Part shown: in pieces, positions 20,495 to 31,092 of the stretch | Numbering within the stretch: position 1 is the first letter of the stretch | How the letters are laid out: each line of letters begins with the position of its first letter | Program-made: the position numbers and the translations under genes | Assembly (NCBI GenBank): GCA_002917075.1 | Contig: NTMA01000057.1 | Span: 62,001-126,000 of the forward strand | Length of the DNA: 64,000 bases | Source: Hawksworthiomyces lignivorus | Taxonomy: Eukaryota > Ascomycota > Sordariomycetes > Ophiostomatales > Ophiostomataceae | Direction: 5' to 3' | The notes under the pieces: generated by a model | The model's database searches: none | Told to the model about the DNA's origin: nothing | The model's input: only the letters and a program-made list of their open reading frames with translations

Positions 20495-22729
20495 TTACCA
20501 GATTTCCCCTCCCGTACTCCATCCTTCCGCTGGAAATGCATCCATGGCTAAGAAAATGCTGTCCTGCATCCAGGTTTCTGAGCTGATTTGGTAGTCTCCG
20601 AGAACAGTCTCAAAGCTGTCCCAGACGGGATCGTTTGGCCGGGTAGGCCCGGAAACCCGGTCATCGCTGTGGCTCAGAAGAGACCCCACCTCCAGCTGCA
20701 AATGCCGACCGGAGCTACTGCGGTTGGGCTCTATAGGGCGTGCCTCTCTTCTCGCGTCGTTGTGCTGTCCCTCGATTGTGGCGGCCACCAAGCTCTCAAA
20801 CGCGCTGCGAACTTTCCGCGCGGCCGGCCACCGCTCGGATATGGTATAGAGCATGGAACTGCAAGCCCTGATGTCGCTGCTGAATTTTGGGTCAAACAGC
20901 GACGTGTCAAGACAGAAACAATATACGAGCACCAGGCCAGCCACAAAGTTGGCGTGCAGGGCTAAGAGCGAAAAGGATATGTACGACTGGTTGTCGTGCA
21001 GTCGTTTGTACAGCTGGCAGATCTGGCCGGCGGAGAAGGTTACCTGCCGGAACTCGGGATGCGCTGGAGTGAGCGTCGGCAGGAAGGGCAGGAAAAGGAG
21101 GAGGAGGGCTTTGTGGTATTGGATCATATGATAATCTGTCGTGCTGTACGGGGTCTTGTCTTCGGTCTCCGACTCGCTGGGTTCTTGGATCTTCGGAATG
21201 CGGGCCTTCCACTCGTCGAGGGCGATCCGCAGCTTGGCAATCTTGTGCGGGCTGATGGAGCTGATCGGCTTGTCCACGCGGCACACGGTCTTGCATATTC
21301 GGGACTCCAGCTGCTGCAGCTGGATGATGTGGATCGCGGCGGTGAGCGATGTGATCTGGTCCGGATTGGCCGCCGATTCTTCGATTGCCGCCACCACTTC
21401 CTCGTCCGTCTCCAGAGAATCGTCAATGTTCGCCGGGATGGCGACGTCGATCTCTCTGTCGGCCACTGCGTACGGCCGCCCCACCGTCCGGGCGACGGAT
21501 CGCTCGAGCATGTATGCGGTCCAGAAGATGCGCTTGCGCCGCTGATCGATCAGTGGAGACGCCGTAACTGATTTTCTGTGCAGGCCGCAGTCCAGGCAGT
21601 GGCGCATCGTTGTTCCAATCATCCACCTTTGATCGCGTTAGCGGTAAGGCTCTGTGCGAAGAACACATGCGGGGAACACTCACCAGATACCAGGGCCGGT
21701 GGGCGACCGCAGTTGATAGATGGAGAGCAGCAGCATTGCTTCGAGGTTCTCGAGGCTCCGCACATCTGATATGATATCGACATCGGTCAGTGCCGCAGCA
21801 TGGTGGGCCTGCTCTGTGTTAGAACTGCACCTGATCTTCCGCAAATTCCTTGAAAGAGAACCTACCTCGGGTGATGAGCAGCCGTGGTCGTTGGCCAGCT
21901 GCAGGTATCTGGCCCCGATGGCATAAACAAGGTGCAGGATCGCGTAGTCGAGACGGTCGGCTTTGATTTCTGGCGAGCGTGACTGGTGCGCCGGCGTCAA
22001 CGTCGCTCTAAACTTGTTCAAGGTGTCGATGCGCCTCCTGGACAGGAATGGGTGCTTGGGGTGCACTCGAGAGAAGTATGCGCTGATGAGCCGCTCGCCG
22101 ACGTCGTCGCCCGGCATATCTGCCTTGCCGGTAGCAGAGCTGGCTTCTTGGTGCGAGCCAGAAGCAGGCGGCACGGACGAGCGGGGCGCATACGCCGAGC
22201 TTTCTCTCCGCTCCTGACCCTCTTTTCGTGGCGAGTTTCTCGACGTGACGTTGATGGCCGACTTGACTAGCTTGGCTAGGGGAAACCCGCTCGAAGTTCC
22301 GAGAAATGAGTTGGGCGACAGCGCCACGAAGCCGGCCCCCATCTCCAGGCTGGTCTGGAGGCCCTCGGCGGTAGTGTCGTCCGGCGACTCGATCGACTCC
22401 TTTCGGACGAGGTCGCCGTCCTGGCCCCGCTTGTTGCTGGCAAAGTGGTCCTTCGCGACAGTCGGGTCGGCCGAGGCCATGGACCGCTCCAGCTGGGCGA
22501 TGTGGCTCTCCAGAGACTTTACGTACTCGGCTGGGTAGATCTGCTTGCTGCCGTAGGAGCACGGCTCCCCGGCGCACACGCAGTTGGAGCAGGACGGAAA
22601 CTCATTGTCGCACCGCTGCTTGCGGACTTTGCACCTCTGGCAGGCGATGGCGCTGCGGTGACGGCGCTTTGCCGGCCGCTCCTCCGGGGGGTTGCTCTCT
22701 CGCGGATCCGGGCCACGCTCCGAATCCAT
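20495..22729 (-). CDS. Zn2Cys6 transcription factor with MHR domain (module A)
   Basis: Nuclear regulator, probably of the neighbouring catabolic genes. Exons 22729-21866, 21811-21684 and 21626-20495 give 707 residues. The binuclear cluster lies near residues 30-57 with spacing C-x2-C-x6-C-x6-C-x2-C-x6-C (CQRCKVRKQRC then DNEFPSCSNC), followed by a coiled-coil-like KSLESHIAQLERSM. The fungal-specific middle homology region includes YFSRVHPKHPFLSRR, YAIGARYLQLAN and RRKRIFWTAYMLERSVARTV. Intron 1 (54 nt) is a multiple of three without a stop, so its retention would add 18 residues; removal restores SSPEQAHHAAAL. The gene is tail-to-tail with the deacetylase (122 bp) and head-to-head with the NCS1 permease. 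Confidence 0.92.
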
Positions 22730-23547
22730 TAGTGGGACTATGCCGCGCGTCTTGCGCGGCTGTTTCTCGTCCGTTAGTTTCGGCGTAGCGGCATCGGCTT
22801 CCCGGCAGCCACAGCCAGAGAACCCACACAGAGCAAAAGTATTCTAGCACAAAGTGGATGAGAAAGTGTGATGACAGTGCAGTAGCCTACAAAGATAGTC
22901 TGGCGGAAGATGCAGAGGCAGAGCGTACGGTCCTGCCGCTGACTCGACGAAGCCGCAGAGGATGAATTGTCCCGCCAATGTGCCGGGACCGTTCTCGTGT
23001 CCTGGACCCATTGTAACGTCAACCGGTCCCCTGGAATTCAACTATCCTTATCTTTAGACTGACTAAAATGCAACGCTAGGTAAGCAATTTTTCTTATCTT
23101 TGGGGCGACCGTCGCCACGCTAACGATGCAATAGCCGGCCCCACAGCCCTTATCTGCGAGTACCCGTACAAGTGGCTGCGAAGAGTTCTGCGAGCTCGTA
23201 CACCTAGCTCAGTAGCCCCCGTTCTGGACAGCCCAAGTTCTGATCAATACTCGAATTGTAGAGTTCGGAAGATCCATCGACCCATTTCTTATCTATACAG
23301 AAGGCGCGGGTCTGCCGAACATGTATAACGCTTTGCCATTGGCATCCAGCCATGCAGCAGACATCCCCGTAACAGGTCCGGGCTCGGGATCCAGTTGACA
23401 TTGCTTTTGAATGTCACATTTGAAGACTTTGAGTCTTACGGGAGATAAATACAAGAAGGCGTTCGCATGCAGCATCCATTTGAATCTTGATGCACGCCCA
23501 ACACGCGACCCGAGCATTTGTCTGATACGACCCTGTCCGCATTCAAA
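22730..23547. promoter_or_regulatory. Divergent promoter with four CTTATC (GATAAG) sites
   Basis: Between the module A regulator and the NCS1 permease. CTTATC, the complement of GATAAG, occurs at 23047-23052, 23093-23098, 23149-23154 and 23288-23293. This density is well above chance for a 6-mer in 0.8 kb and matches AreA/NIT2 sites of nitrogen-controlled permease promoters. Functional binding is inferred. Confidence 0.6.
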
Positions 23548-25523
23548 ATGGGTGTCCAAAGCTTCCTCAAGACGCTTGACAAGCGGCTCCGAACACAAGA
23601 CAGCAAATTTCAGTCCGAATCCAGCGATTCGGAAAGGAAATGGGGCAACGAAGATCTTGACCCTACACCGTAAGCACAGTCCCGTTCCCACTCCTTTCTT
23701 CTCCAAGTTTGTTGGCTCAATACTTACCATCTCGCCAGCCCTCCGCAGAGAACATGGAAGCACTTGGACTACTTTATGTTTTTCTGGGCTGTCTCCTTCA
23801 ACCCCAATCAATGGAACACCGGGTCCAGCCTTGTCAGCTCTGGCTTGGTATGTGTCCCGCCGCTAGCTTCACAGTGGAACGATGCCACATGCACCCCACT
23901 AACACGTAATGCAGCTCTGGTGGCAGGCGACTCTGTCCGTGGCCGTGGGTAACTTGATGTGCGCCGCAATCTTGGTGTTTGCGTCTCGCGGTCCGGCAGT
24001 CTACCACGTTGGCTACCCCGCCTATGTCCGTGCCAGCGCCGGCATGTTCGGCTCTCTCTTCTTCATCTTCCTGCGTGGCGTGGTCGCCATCATCTACGTG
24101 GGCACTCAGACCTTCTATGCTGGCAACCTGGTTGATGTCATGCTTCGGTGCGCCTTCGGCCACAAGTGGCAGAACATTCCGAACCACCTGCCAGCAGACG
24201 CGGGTATCACGACGCGCGTTCTGGCTGCCTTCTTCATCTTCTGGTTCATCCAGCTGGGCTTCATGTTCATCCACCCGCAGCGCGCCAAGTGGCTCTACAC
24301 TTTCAAGAGCTTGATCGCGCCGCCTGTCCTGATTGCGGTCTTCGGCTACGTCCTCGGCAAGAACGGCGGCCTGACCGGCGCTACGAAGATCACTGGTCCC
24401 AGCTCGTCTATGACCCTCGGTTGGGCATTCATGGTTGGCATCAACTCCGTCTGCGGCAGTATCTCCCCAGAGATCATGTCAAACGCCGACTTGGCGAGAT
24501 ACGCCCGCAAGCCCAGCGATGCTGCCTGGTCCCAGGCCATTGGTATCTTCACGAGCAAGACGTTCGTCATCTTTATGGGCATCGCCTGCTCCAGCGCCTC
24601 AAAGAACCTCTGGGGGACCGCGTACTGGAACATGTGGGACCTCCTCAGCGCCATCCTAAATGAGAACTGGAACGCTGGCGCCCGCACGGCTGTTTTCTTG
24701 ACTTGCCTCGTGCAGGCCCTTGCTGTCGTGGCAACCAACCTGGCGTCCAACTGCCTGCCTGTCGGCGCTGATCTAACCGGGTTGTTCCCCAGATACTTCA
24801 AGTAAGCGCTCTCTACTACTTTTAACGGATCATTCTGCACAATACGTATCATAACTAACATTCTGCTTCACAGCATTCCCCGTGGTCAAGTTTTCTGCGT
24901 GGTTATTAGCCTCGTCACTGTGCCTTGGAAGATGCAGGTCTCTGCGCAGTCGTTCCTCACCTTCCTTGGATCCTATGTCGTCTTTATCGCTCCTGTTATT
25001 GGAATTATGATGTAAGTGCTCTATGGCAGTCGTGGCACCTGGACAGAAAGAACATGTTCTAATATTCATGCCCAGAACCGACTATGTTGTCATCCGTCGG
25101 GGTAACATCCACATCCCATCTCTGTACAACCCTAAGCCGGACAGCCCCTACTACTACTGGAAGGGCATCAACCTGCGGATGTACGGTGCCTGGATAATCG
25201 GCGTGGCAATGGTCATCCATGGTCTTGCTGGCTCTTACAACAAGCACGCAAACCAGGCAAGTGTTGATATGTATCGTCTGGGATTCATCCTGGCCTTTAC
25301 GACGGGCAGCGTCTTCTATCTAATTTTCTGCTACATCTGGCCCATCAACCCGTATCCAGCCGGACGAGAGTCAACTCCTCGTACCTACGAGTATCTCGGG
25401 CCGACCGATGGATATTTTGAGAACGATGACGTTGTTATCGAAGGCGCGAGCACCGGTGAAAGTCCAGAGGGTAGTTTGCCAGATGTGGAGAAGACGGCAA
25501 AAATGTCCGTGACGGAGGCTTGA
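23548..25523 (+). CDS. NCS1 nucleobase/ureide permease (uracil-allantoin type)
   Basis: Plasma-membrane importer of the purine-pyrimidine/allantoin symporter family. Exons 23548-23669, 23739-23847, 23915-24801, 24874-25011 and 25076-25523 are in phase and give 567 residues. Family landmarks: WGNEDLDPTP near the N-terminus, FWAVSFNPNQWNTGSSLVSS, LVDVMLRCAFGHKWQNIPNH, TLGWAFMVGINSVCGSISPE, NADLARYARKPSDAAWSQAI, NCLPVGADLTGLFPRYFNIP, SDYxxIRRG-like ITDYVVIRRGNIHIPSLYN, and the cytosolic tail. About twelve hydrophobic segments are evident. Resemblance is closest to the Fur (uracil/allantoin/uric acid) branch, an inference from motif style. It probably brings in the substrate hydrolysed by the adjacent PuuE-like enzyme and amidase. 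Confidence 0.93.
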
Positions 25524-25845
25524 AGTACAGGCCGTCCACCAGCGGGAACTTGTTTTTAATGCTATAGTATATGTTCACTACGAGCTTTTTCTGTTTAATA
25601 CTTTCAAAGATCCATCGATATAATTAACAGCACTTGACCTTAATTATGATGAATTGTGTGTAAATCTCTGAACGATTACGATTATTATCGTGTCCTCCTA
25701 TTTGCTGCCTCATCTTCACTAAAGTTCTGCTCATTGGCTATTTTATGTGCCTAATTCGGCCTTTTTTTTTTTTTTTAAATCATCACATCCAAATTTAATT
25801 TTGCACCTAGCTTCTTACTACGGAGGCTGCCTGTACTTCTGCCGG

Positions 25846-26701
25846 TGCCGTGCTGTTGTTGTCAATGCTTCTGTGCGTGATGCTGTGGTCCAGTGGGACA
25901 TCGAGAGATGTCGGTTGCATCCCCACCTGCTTCACCGCGACTCGAATACCGACTTAACGAGCATATCCAACAACATTACCGAAGGTTCTTACTTTAGAAC
26001 TTGCAAGATCCGGCCAGACGCTTATGCTGCAGCTGGATACTGGAAGCGGTGACACCTGGATGCCATCAAGCAGTGATCAATATCAAGCAGTGATTGTATG
26101 TATTCTTCTAGAAATGCCACCTACATATGTCCCTATGGATCCTGTGAGGCGTCCCTTTTTGCTTTTTTTCCGTAGTCAAATCTTCTAATAGACCATCGTA
26201 GTTAACCCTGCTGATTCATCAACCATGACTTCTAGGTATCGGATTCCGCATATCAAGGTGACTATAAATGAGTTAGTCACCGATACTGACCAAGACGCCT
26301 GGACCTTCCAGCCTGGACCGCACAAGGGCAAGACAGCTTGCAAATTCGGTACCCAAGAATTAAACTGCAGCTGCAGCACTCCTTTTCTGCTAGATAACAC
26401 ATTCTTAAGCTTCGCCTGCGTTGTATACGACCTCGCTAACAACTAGATTCCCCTTACCCAGATTTATTTCAATGCCACGTCTTCAAATATGGTAGCATTA
26501 CCCAGCTCGGGTGCTCCGAACCTTCAGCTACACTGGCGCCGCACCGGGGCCACCCAGACATCTACGTTTACCACCCCTGCTTATGTAGCGTCCGCAGGCT
26601 TTGGGTCTTCTAATGATGCTTCTTTGTCTTCTATTGCATCTTCTGTTGCATCCTCCCCTCCAAAGAAGAGTGCTGGCATTAGGTTTGTCTTGATGGACTA
26701 A
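25846..26701 (+). pseudogene. Secreted aspartic protease (yapsin/pepsin A1-like), degraded
   Basis: Relic of an extracellular, probably GPI-anchored aspartyl protease. VVQWDIERCRLHPHLLHRD resembles a propeptide, then SISNNITEGSYF and, in a shifted frame, QTLMLQLDTGSGDTWMPSS at about 26.02-26.07 kb: the first catalytic Asp in its DTGS motif. A fragment reading CPYGSCEASLF follows in another frame. The end resembles the protease C-terminus (PFLLDNTFLSFACVVYDLANN) but an in-frame TAG at 26444-26446 separates it from IPLTQIYFNATSSNMVALP and a Ser-rich tail. The central half, including the second catalytic Asp, is missing: ~0.85 kb remains where ~1.3 kb is expected. Frameshifts, a deletion and a stop make it non-functional. 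Confidence 0.8.
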
Positions 26702-27764
26702 CTTTGGACGGGCACCGTCGTGCTCTAATGTTCTCCGCAGGTACCATATTGGCTTGAGAAAAAAAAAAAATAACAAGCTGTTGAGAGAGTGCAATGTAAA
26801 TCCAGTTTAATGTACGAAATCTGTAGTGTACTCTCTGATAAGGGAAAAAAAAAAAAATTCAAGATTTCTCCTTTAGTTTAGCGAAGACGTATCCAAAAGC
26901 TTTATCTGAAATAGCTGTTTACGACGTACGATTCTATTCCATTGTGCTGCGTTTTGCATAGACTTGCCACGCCAGCACCAGCACTAGGCTTAGGATGTTC
27001 TAAGGGTCTCTAACTTAGTATTCGCGCCTGAGGACTCAGCCTTTCTGTGGCCTCACTTCTCCCCGAATAGTGTGCCAAGCAACCTTAATCTTTTGAATCA
27101 TGAGTTTAAATTGCTAGATCCACAGATACACCTTTTTTCGTACCTAGTGAGCCATGCTGTGGCGCTAGCTTTGCCATGGGACCGATAAGATGCCATGCCC
27201 CAGAATTTTGTCATTACTCTGCGTCAGCCTAAAAAAAATTGGTATTTGTAGTACTAAGAAAGCTTACGTGCCAATAGATAGCGGCGGGTGGGCCGTGGAA
27301 TTGAACCAAGTAGAAGCCGTCGGAAATCCCTAAATATTTACTCTCAGGACCGGGTAGTCGGCAAATCCGCTCGTATATGCGCAGTATCCCCGGCCACGAT
27401 GCCTGCCGACAGCGGGTGTATACTTGCGGTTCGCAACCGAGCCACAGCAAATTCTACCACCAAAAGGAAATGATACGGCTTTTCCTATGAGCGACTAACA
27501 CCAATTTTTTACGTTTTTGTCTTGACAAGGATACCCAAAAAAGACGCTCAACAAATCATGTTGTGAGAATCCGTTGATCTCCACAGGTCAGTGCCATTTG
27601 ATCCGATCCGGATCTCGCATTCAATAGTTAGGGACTTCCATAATACAAAACGGGATGATAATGGCTGCGGCGGTTCGCAATCTAAGCCAGCGTGGACTTG
27701 GTGTCAATTTTTTGCCTTCTAGGTAAAGGGCGATTTCATCTGGTTTCGAGCATCTGTTGAAGAC
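26702..27764. other. Intergenic, no supported gene
   Basis: AT-rich spacer with short A runs near 26.76 and 26.85 kb. A T-arm-like motif near 27.30 kb (minus) does not fold into a tRNA. Confidence 0.6.
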
Positions 27765-29766
27765 ATGTCCGGCGTCATGGAAAAGGAAGTCCCTAAAGAG
27801 GTGCTTCAGACGGCCGAAGTAAGCGACATCGAGACCGAAGCTCAAGCTGCAAGCAACGAAATCGATTTGGCGACGGCGCCTGCGATAACGGCAGAGGCGA
27901 GCTCCCCAGCAAGCTCGCATGAGCGCAAGCAGCCGCAGCTTACGGACTACACGCAGAGACTTCCATTTGCAAAGCTCATCGCCGTCTACGCATGCCTCGC
28001 AACATGCCTGTTTGTGTCCTTTCTTGACGTCAACTCCACGACGACCGCGCTGCCTGCCATTGGCCGCGAATTAGGAGCAACCAAGACCATCACCTGGGTT
28101 GGTACGGCTTATCTGCTGGCACAATGCGCCTTTCAGGTTCTCTACGGCCGTCTAGCCGATATTTTCGGACGCAAGATCGTTCTCATGGGCTGTATTCTGA
28201 GCCTCATCGTAGGAGACATTCTCTGCGGTTTCGCGCGGAACGGCCCTTGGCTCTACGCCTCACGAGCTGTGAGCGGTATCGGAGGCGGCGGCATCAGCTC
28301 TCTCGTGCAAATTACTGTTAGTGATCTTGTGTCTCTGAAAGAGCGAGGAAAGTACCAAGGCATCTTGAGCGGATCTCTCGGCCTCGGCGCGGGCATCGGT
28401 CCTTTTGTTGCGGCAGCCCTTATCGAGAACGATCCTGGCCGTTGGCGGTGGTCCTTTTGGCTTCCGGCAATGCTAGCCGCGCTCTGCATCCCTCCGCTGA
28501 TGATTCTCCTGCCGCAAAAGCCAGTTGTCGGCAATTGGAAAACTAAAGTGCGCAATGTGGATTGGATTGGCCTTGTCACAACTGTCAGTGGCACGCTATT
28601 CATTTTGGTATGTGTCCTGTCTCCCTCCAACTTTTCTCACTACGCTGGGTTTTGGTTTTGTGATCTAACGAGGATCGTTCGTACATGTAGATTCCTGTCA
28701 ACTCTGGAGGTAGCGTCATGGCTTGGAATAGCTCACTCGCCATTGGGCTTTTGACCGCCGGGTCGGTCTTGGTCATTACCTTTATCATAGTCGAGTGGAA
28801 AGTGGCACGCTTGCCGATGATGCCGATGCGCCTCTTCTCTTCATTGTCAAAAGCCACATTGTTTGGGCAAAACTTCCTCTTTGGTTTTGTTTGGCAAGCC
28901 GATTTATACTTTTTGCCGATTTACTACCAAGATGTCTGTGGTTTCAGCCCGATTAAGAGCGCATACCTGACACTCCCTCTACTCATCTCGCAGAGTATTG
29001 CTGGAGTTCTCTCCGGTCCCTCGATGACTATGCTTGCCAGGTGAGCCGCCTCGTCCATGCTAGATAACAAAAAGTTATACGGGGATTGACAGTGTTTAGA
29101 TATATGCCTGTGCTTTGGGTGGGCTTTATTTTATGGACTCTCGGAGCTGGCCTCAAACTGCTCTACAAACCTTCGACATCCATAGGAGTATATGTGATTG
29201 TTGCTATCATTGAGGGTGCAGGTGTTGGATTTATCTTCCAGCCGTGTAAGTTCATGGCATCTCTCGCTATGAAACTAGCTCCTTTGATCTGCTAACACGC
29301 ATCGCGTATGATAGGTCTCGTCGCACTTCAGGCTCTTTCCTCCAAATCCGAGCTTGCAGTCACTACTTCAACGCGAAATTGGGTTCGCGCGCTCGGATCC
29401 GCTGTTGGTGTAGCAGTCTCTACTGCTGTGCAGTTTGCTATTATGGTCCGATCGCTGCCAACAGATATCCCTTCGAGAATAGCTTCGGCTGTCAAAGACG
29501 GCACCTGGGTGGCCGGAGACTCGCCCGCCTGGGATGATGCCATCCTTGCCGCAAAGGCGAAAGGCATCCACTCTGTTTTCATTATGTTTGTCCCGCTCAT
29601 GGGCTTCTGCCTTATTAGCTGCATCTGGATAAGGGACGTCATATTGACGGGCGACAACGACAAAGGAGGCCCGAAAAGCAATGGCCGACTGCTCTCGAAG
29701 TTTTGGCACAAGGATCAAAAAAATCAGTCGCCAGAATCAGTAAGTGAACCCACTGAGCAGTCCTAG
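27765..29766 (+). CDS. MFS multidrug-type transporter (14-TM, DHA2-like)
   Basis: Plasma-membrane proton antiporter of the drug/toxin efflux group. Exons 27765-28607, 28691-29040, 29100-29245 and 29315-29766, in phase, 596 residues. A charged 60-residue cytosolic N-terminus precedes the first helix. Motif A of MFS is GRLADIFGRKIVLMG; motif C-like SGSLGLGAGIGPFVAAAL follows, and FLDVNSTTTALPAIGRELGA is the D1-type block of helix 1 of the 14-TM group. NVDWIGLVTTVSGTLFILI and LFGQNFLFGFVWQADLYFLP lie in the middle. Introns fall between helices. Similar genes in secondary-metabolite clusters export the product, but the only nearby candidate is the LaeA-like methyltransferase 1.3 kb downstream. 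Substrate unknown. Confidence 0.92.
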
Positions 29767-31092
29767 TTCGAACCATTATTTTCTACAGTTTTGTTTTACG
29801 CATAGCATTTGGGGTAGATTCGATTTTGTACCAAAAGTTTACTTTTTTTTTTTTTGTCTCGTTTGCATATCTGGCATCATATGAGGCGTTATGTGGAGTA
29901 TTATTTGACTAGTATCGTGACAAATGTCCGGAGCATTGAACATCAACGTACAAATCGAAAGCCTCGAAGTGAAACATAAATATCAGAATTATAAACACAT
30001 AGAATTAAACAGACACCGTCGCCAGGCTAGATTATGTAACAAATTTGTCAAACCAATATCTTTGCATTCATTTTCATTTTCAATTTTTTTTTTCAAAAAA
30101 AAAAAAAAAAAACTTATGCTGAATTTAGACAAGAAAATTTGCCAAATAGTATTGGCTCAGACATATTACAGTTGTTTCCATAAAATAGTCATGCCCAGAT
30201 ACACATAATTATCTGGACCGTAATACTACTCGTTCGGAAGTTTTATAGCTTAGATAACCCCCCCTATTACAGTTACTCTGATCAGGTTTTTCAGGGATCT
30301 CATTCTGCATGGTGATTATTAGAGGATATGTAATTTTGATTTATACAAAGATATTTGTGGATCAGCATATATACACATATCCTAGGAGCAGACAGTGCAC
30401 TGCCCCCGTCAGCTACATGTCAAGTTATATTTATGCTACCTAGTGTACGAAGTACATTTACACATTACCTTTAAATTCTTAAAACGGATTAGTCTGCTTG
30501 GCCCTGCACGTTTCTTTTCTTGTTTCTAATACGCAGACACCAGCATGCCCGCCTGATCTTGCCCCGCATGCCCGTCTAAACATGCGAATCTGCCTGATAG
30601 GGACCTTCGTATACGCATGCCACACAAGTGCCATGGGTAATTACTCCAGTCAGTACGTGGGGAGCGGCGGTGTATAGCACCGCTCAAAGGCACCCAGAAT
30701 GCGATTGGCTACTTCGAGTGCCAATTTTACCTCTTTTCGCCGTTGTCTAGTGTAGGGCAGTAAACGGACTGCGTTCCGCTTCCCGCTCCCGACGTGCATT
30801 AGACTTGCCTAGTGACACTTTGTGACGGCTTCCCACAGCAAGCCTAGTGCAAGGTGGGACGATCATTGGCCATACCTTTTTTTGTCACTGACATGCTATG
30901 CAAAATTATGTAGACGACTCCTCATATTTTTGCGCCAACGCCCTACCCTTTATATATCGCACGAGGGTATCCTTAGTTCTAGAAGAATACGAACCATATT
31001 TCTTATTCTCCAACGCATTTTCATCCCTCCCAAAACGCCTTTCTTCTAGGTACGGGCCTACAACGTCGCTGCTCTCACAAAACGACGCCACA
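29767..31092. other. AT-rich intergenic, no supported gene
   Basis: Contains T/A homopolymers (29.84, 30.09 kb), a run of TA-rich sequence to 30.48 kb, then the GC-richer proximal promoter of the methyltransferase. Confidence 0.6.

Noticed and set aside
27285..27360. Second tRNA-like T-arm (TTGGTTCAATTCCACG on the minus strand)
   Set aside because: Four of five T-stem pairs form, but no anticodon stem or acceptor partner is present at the right spacing.
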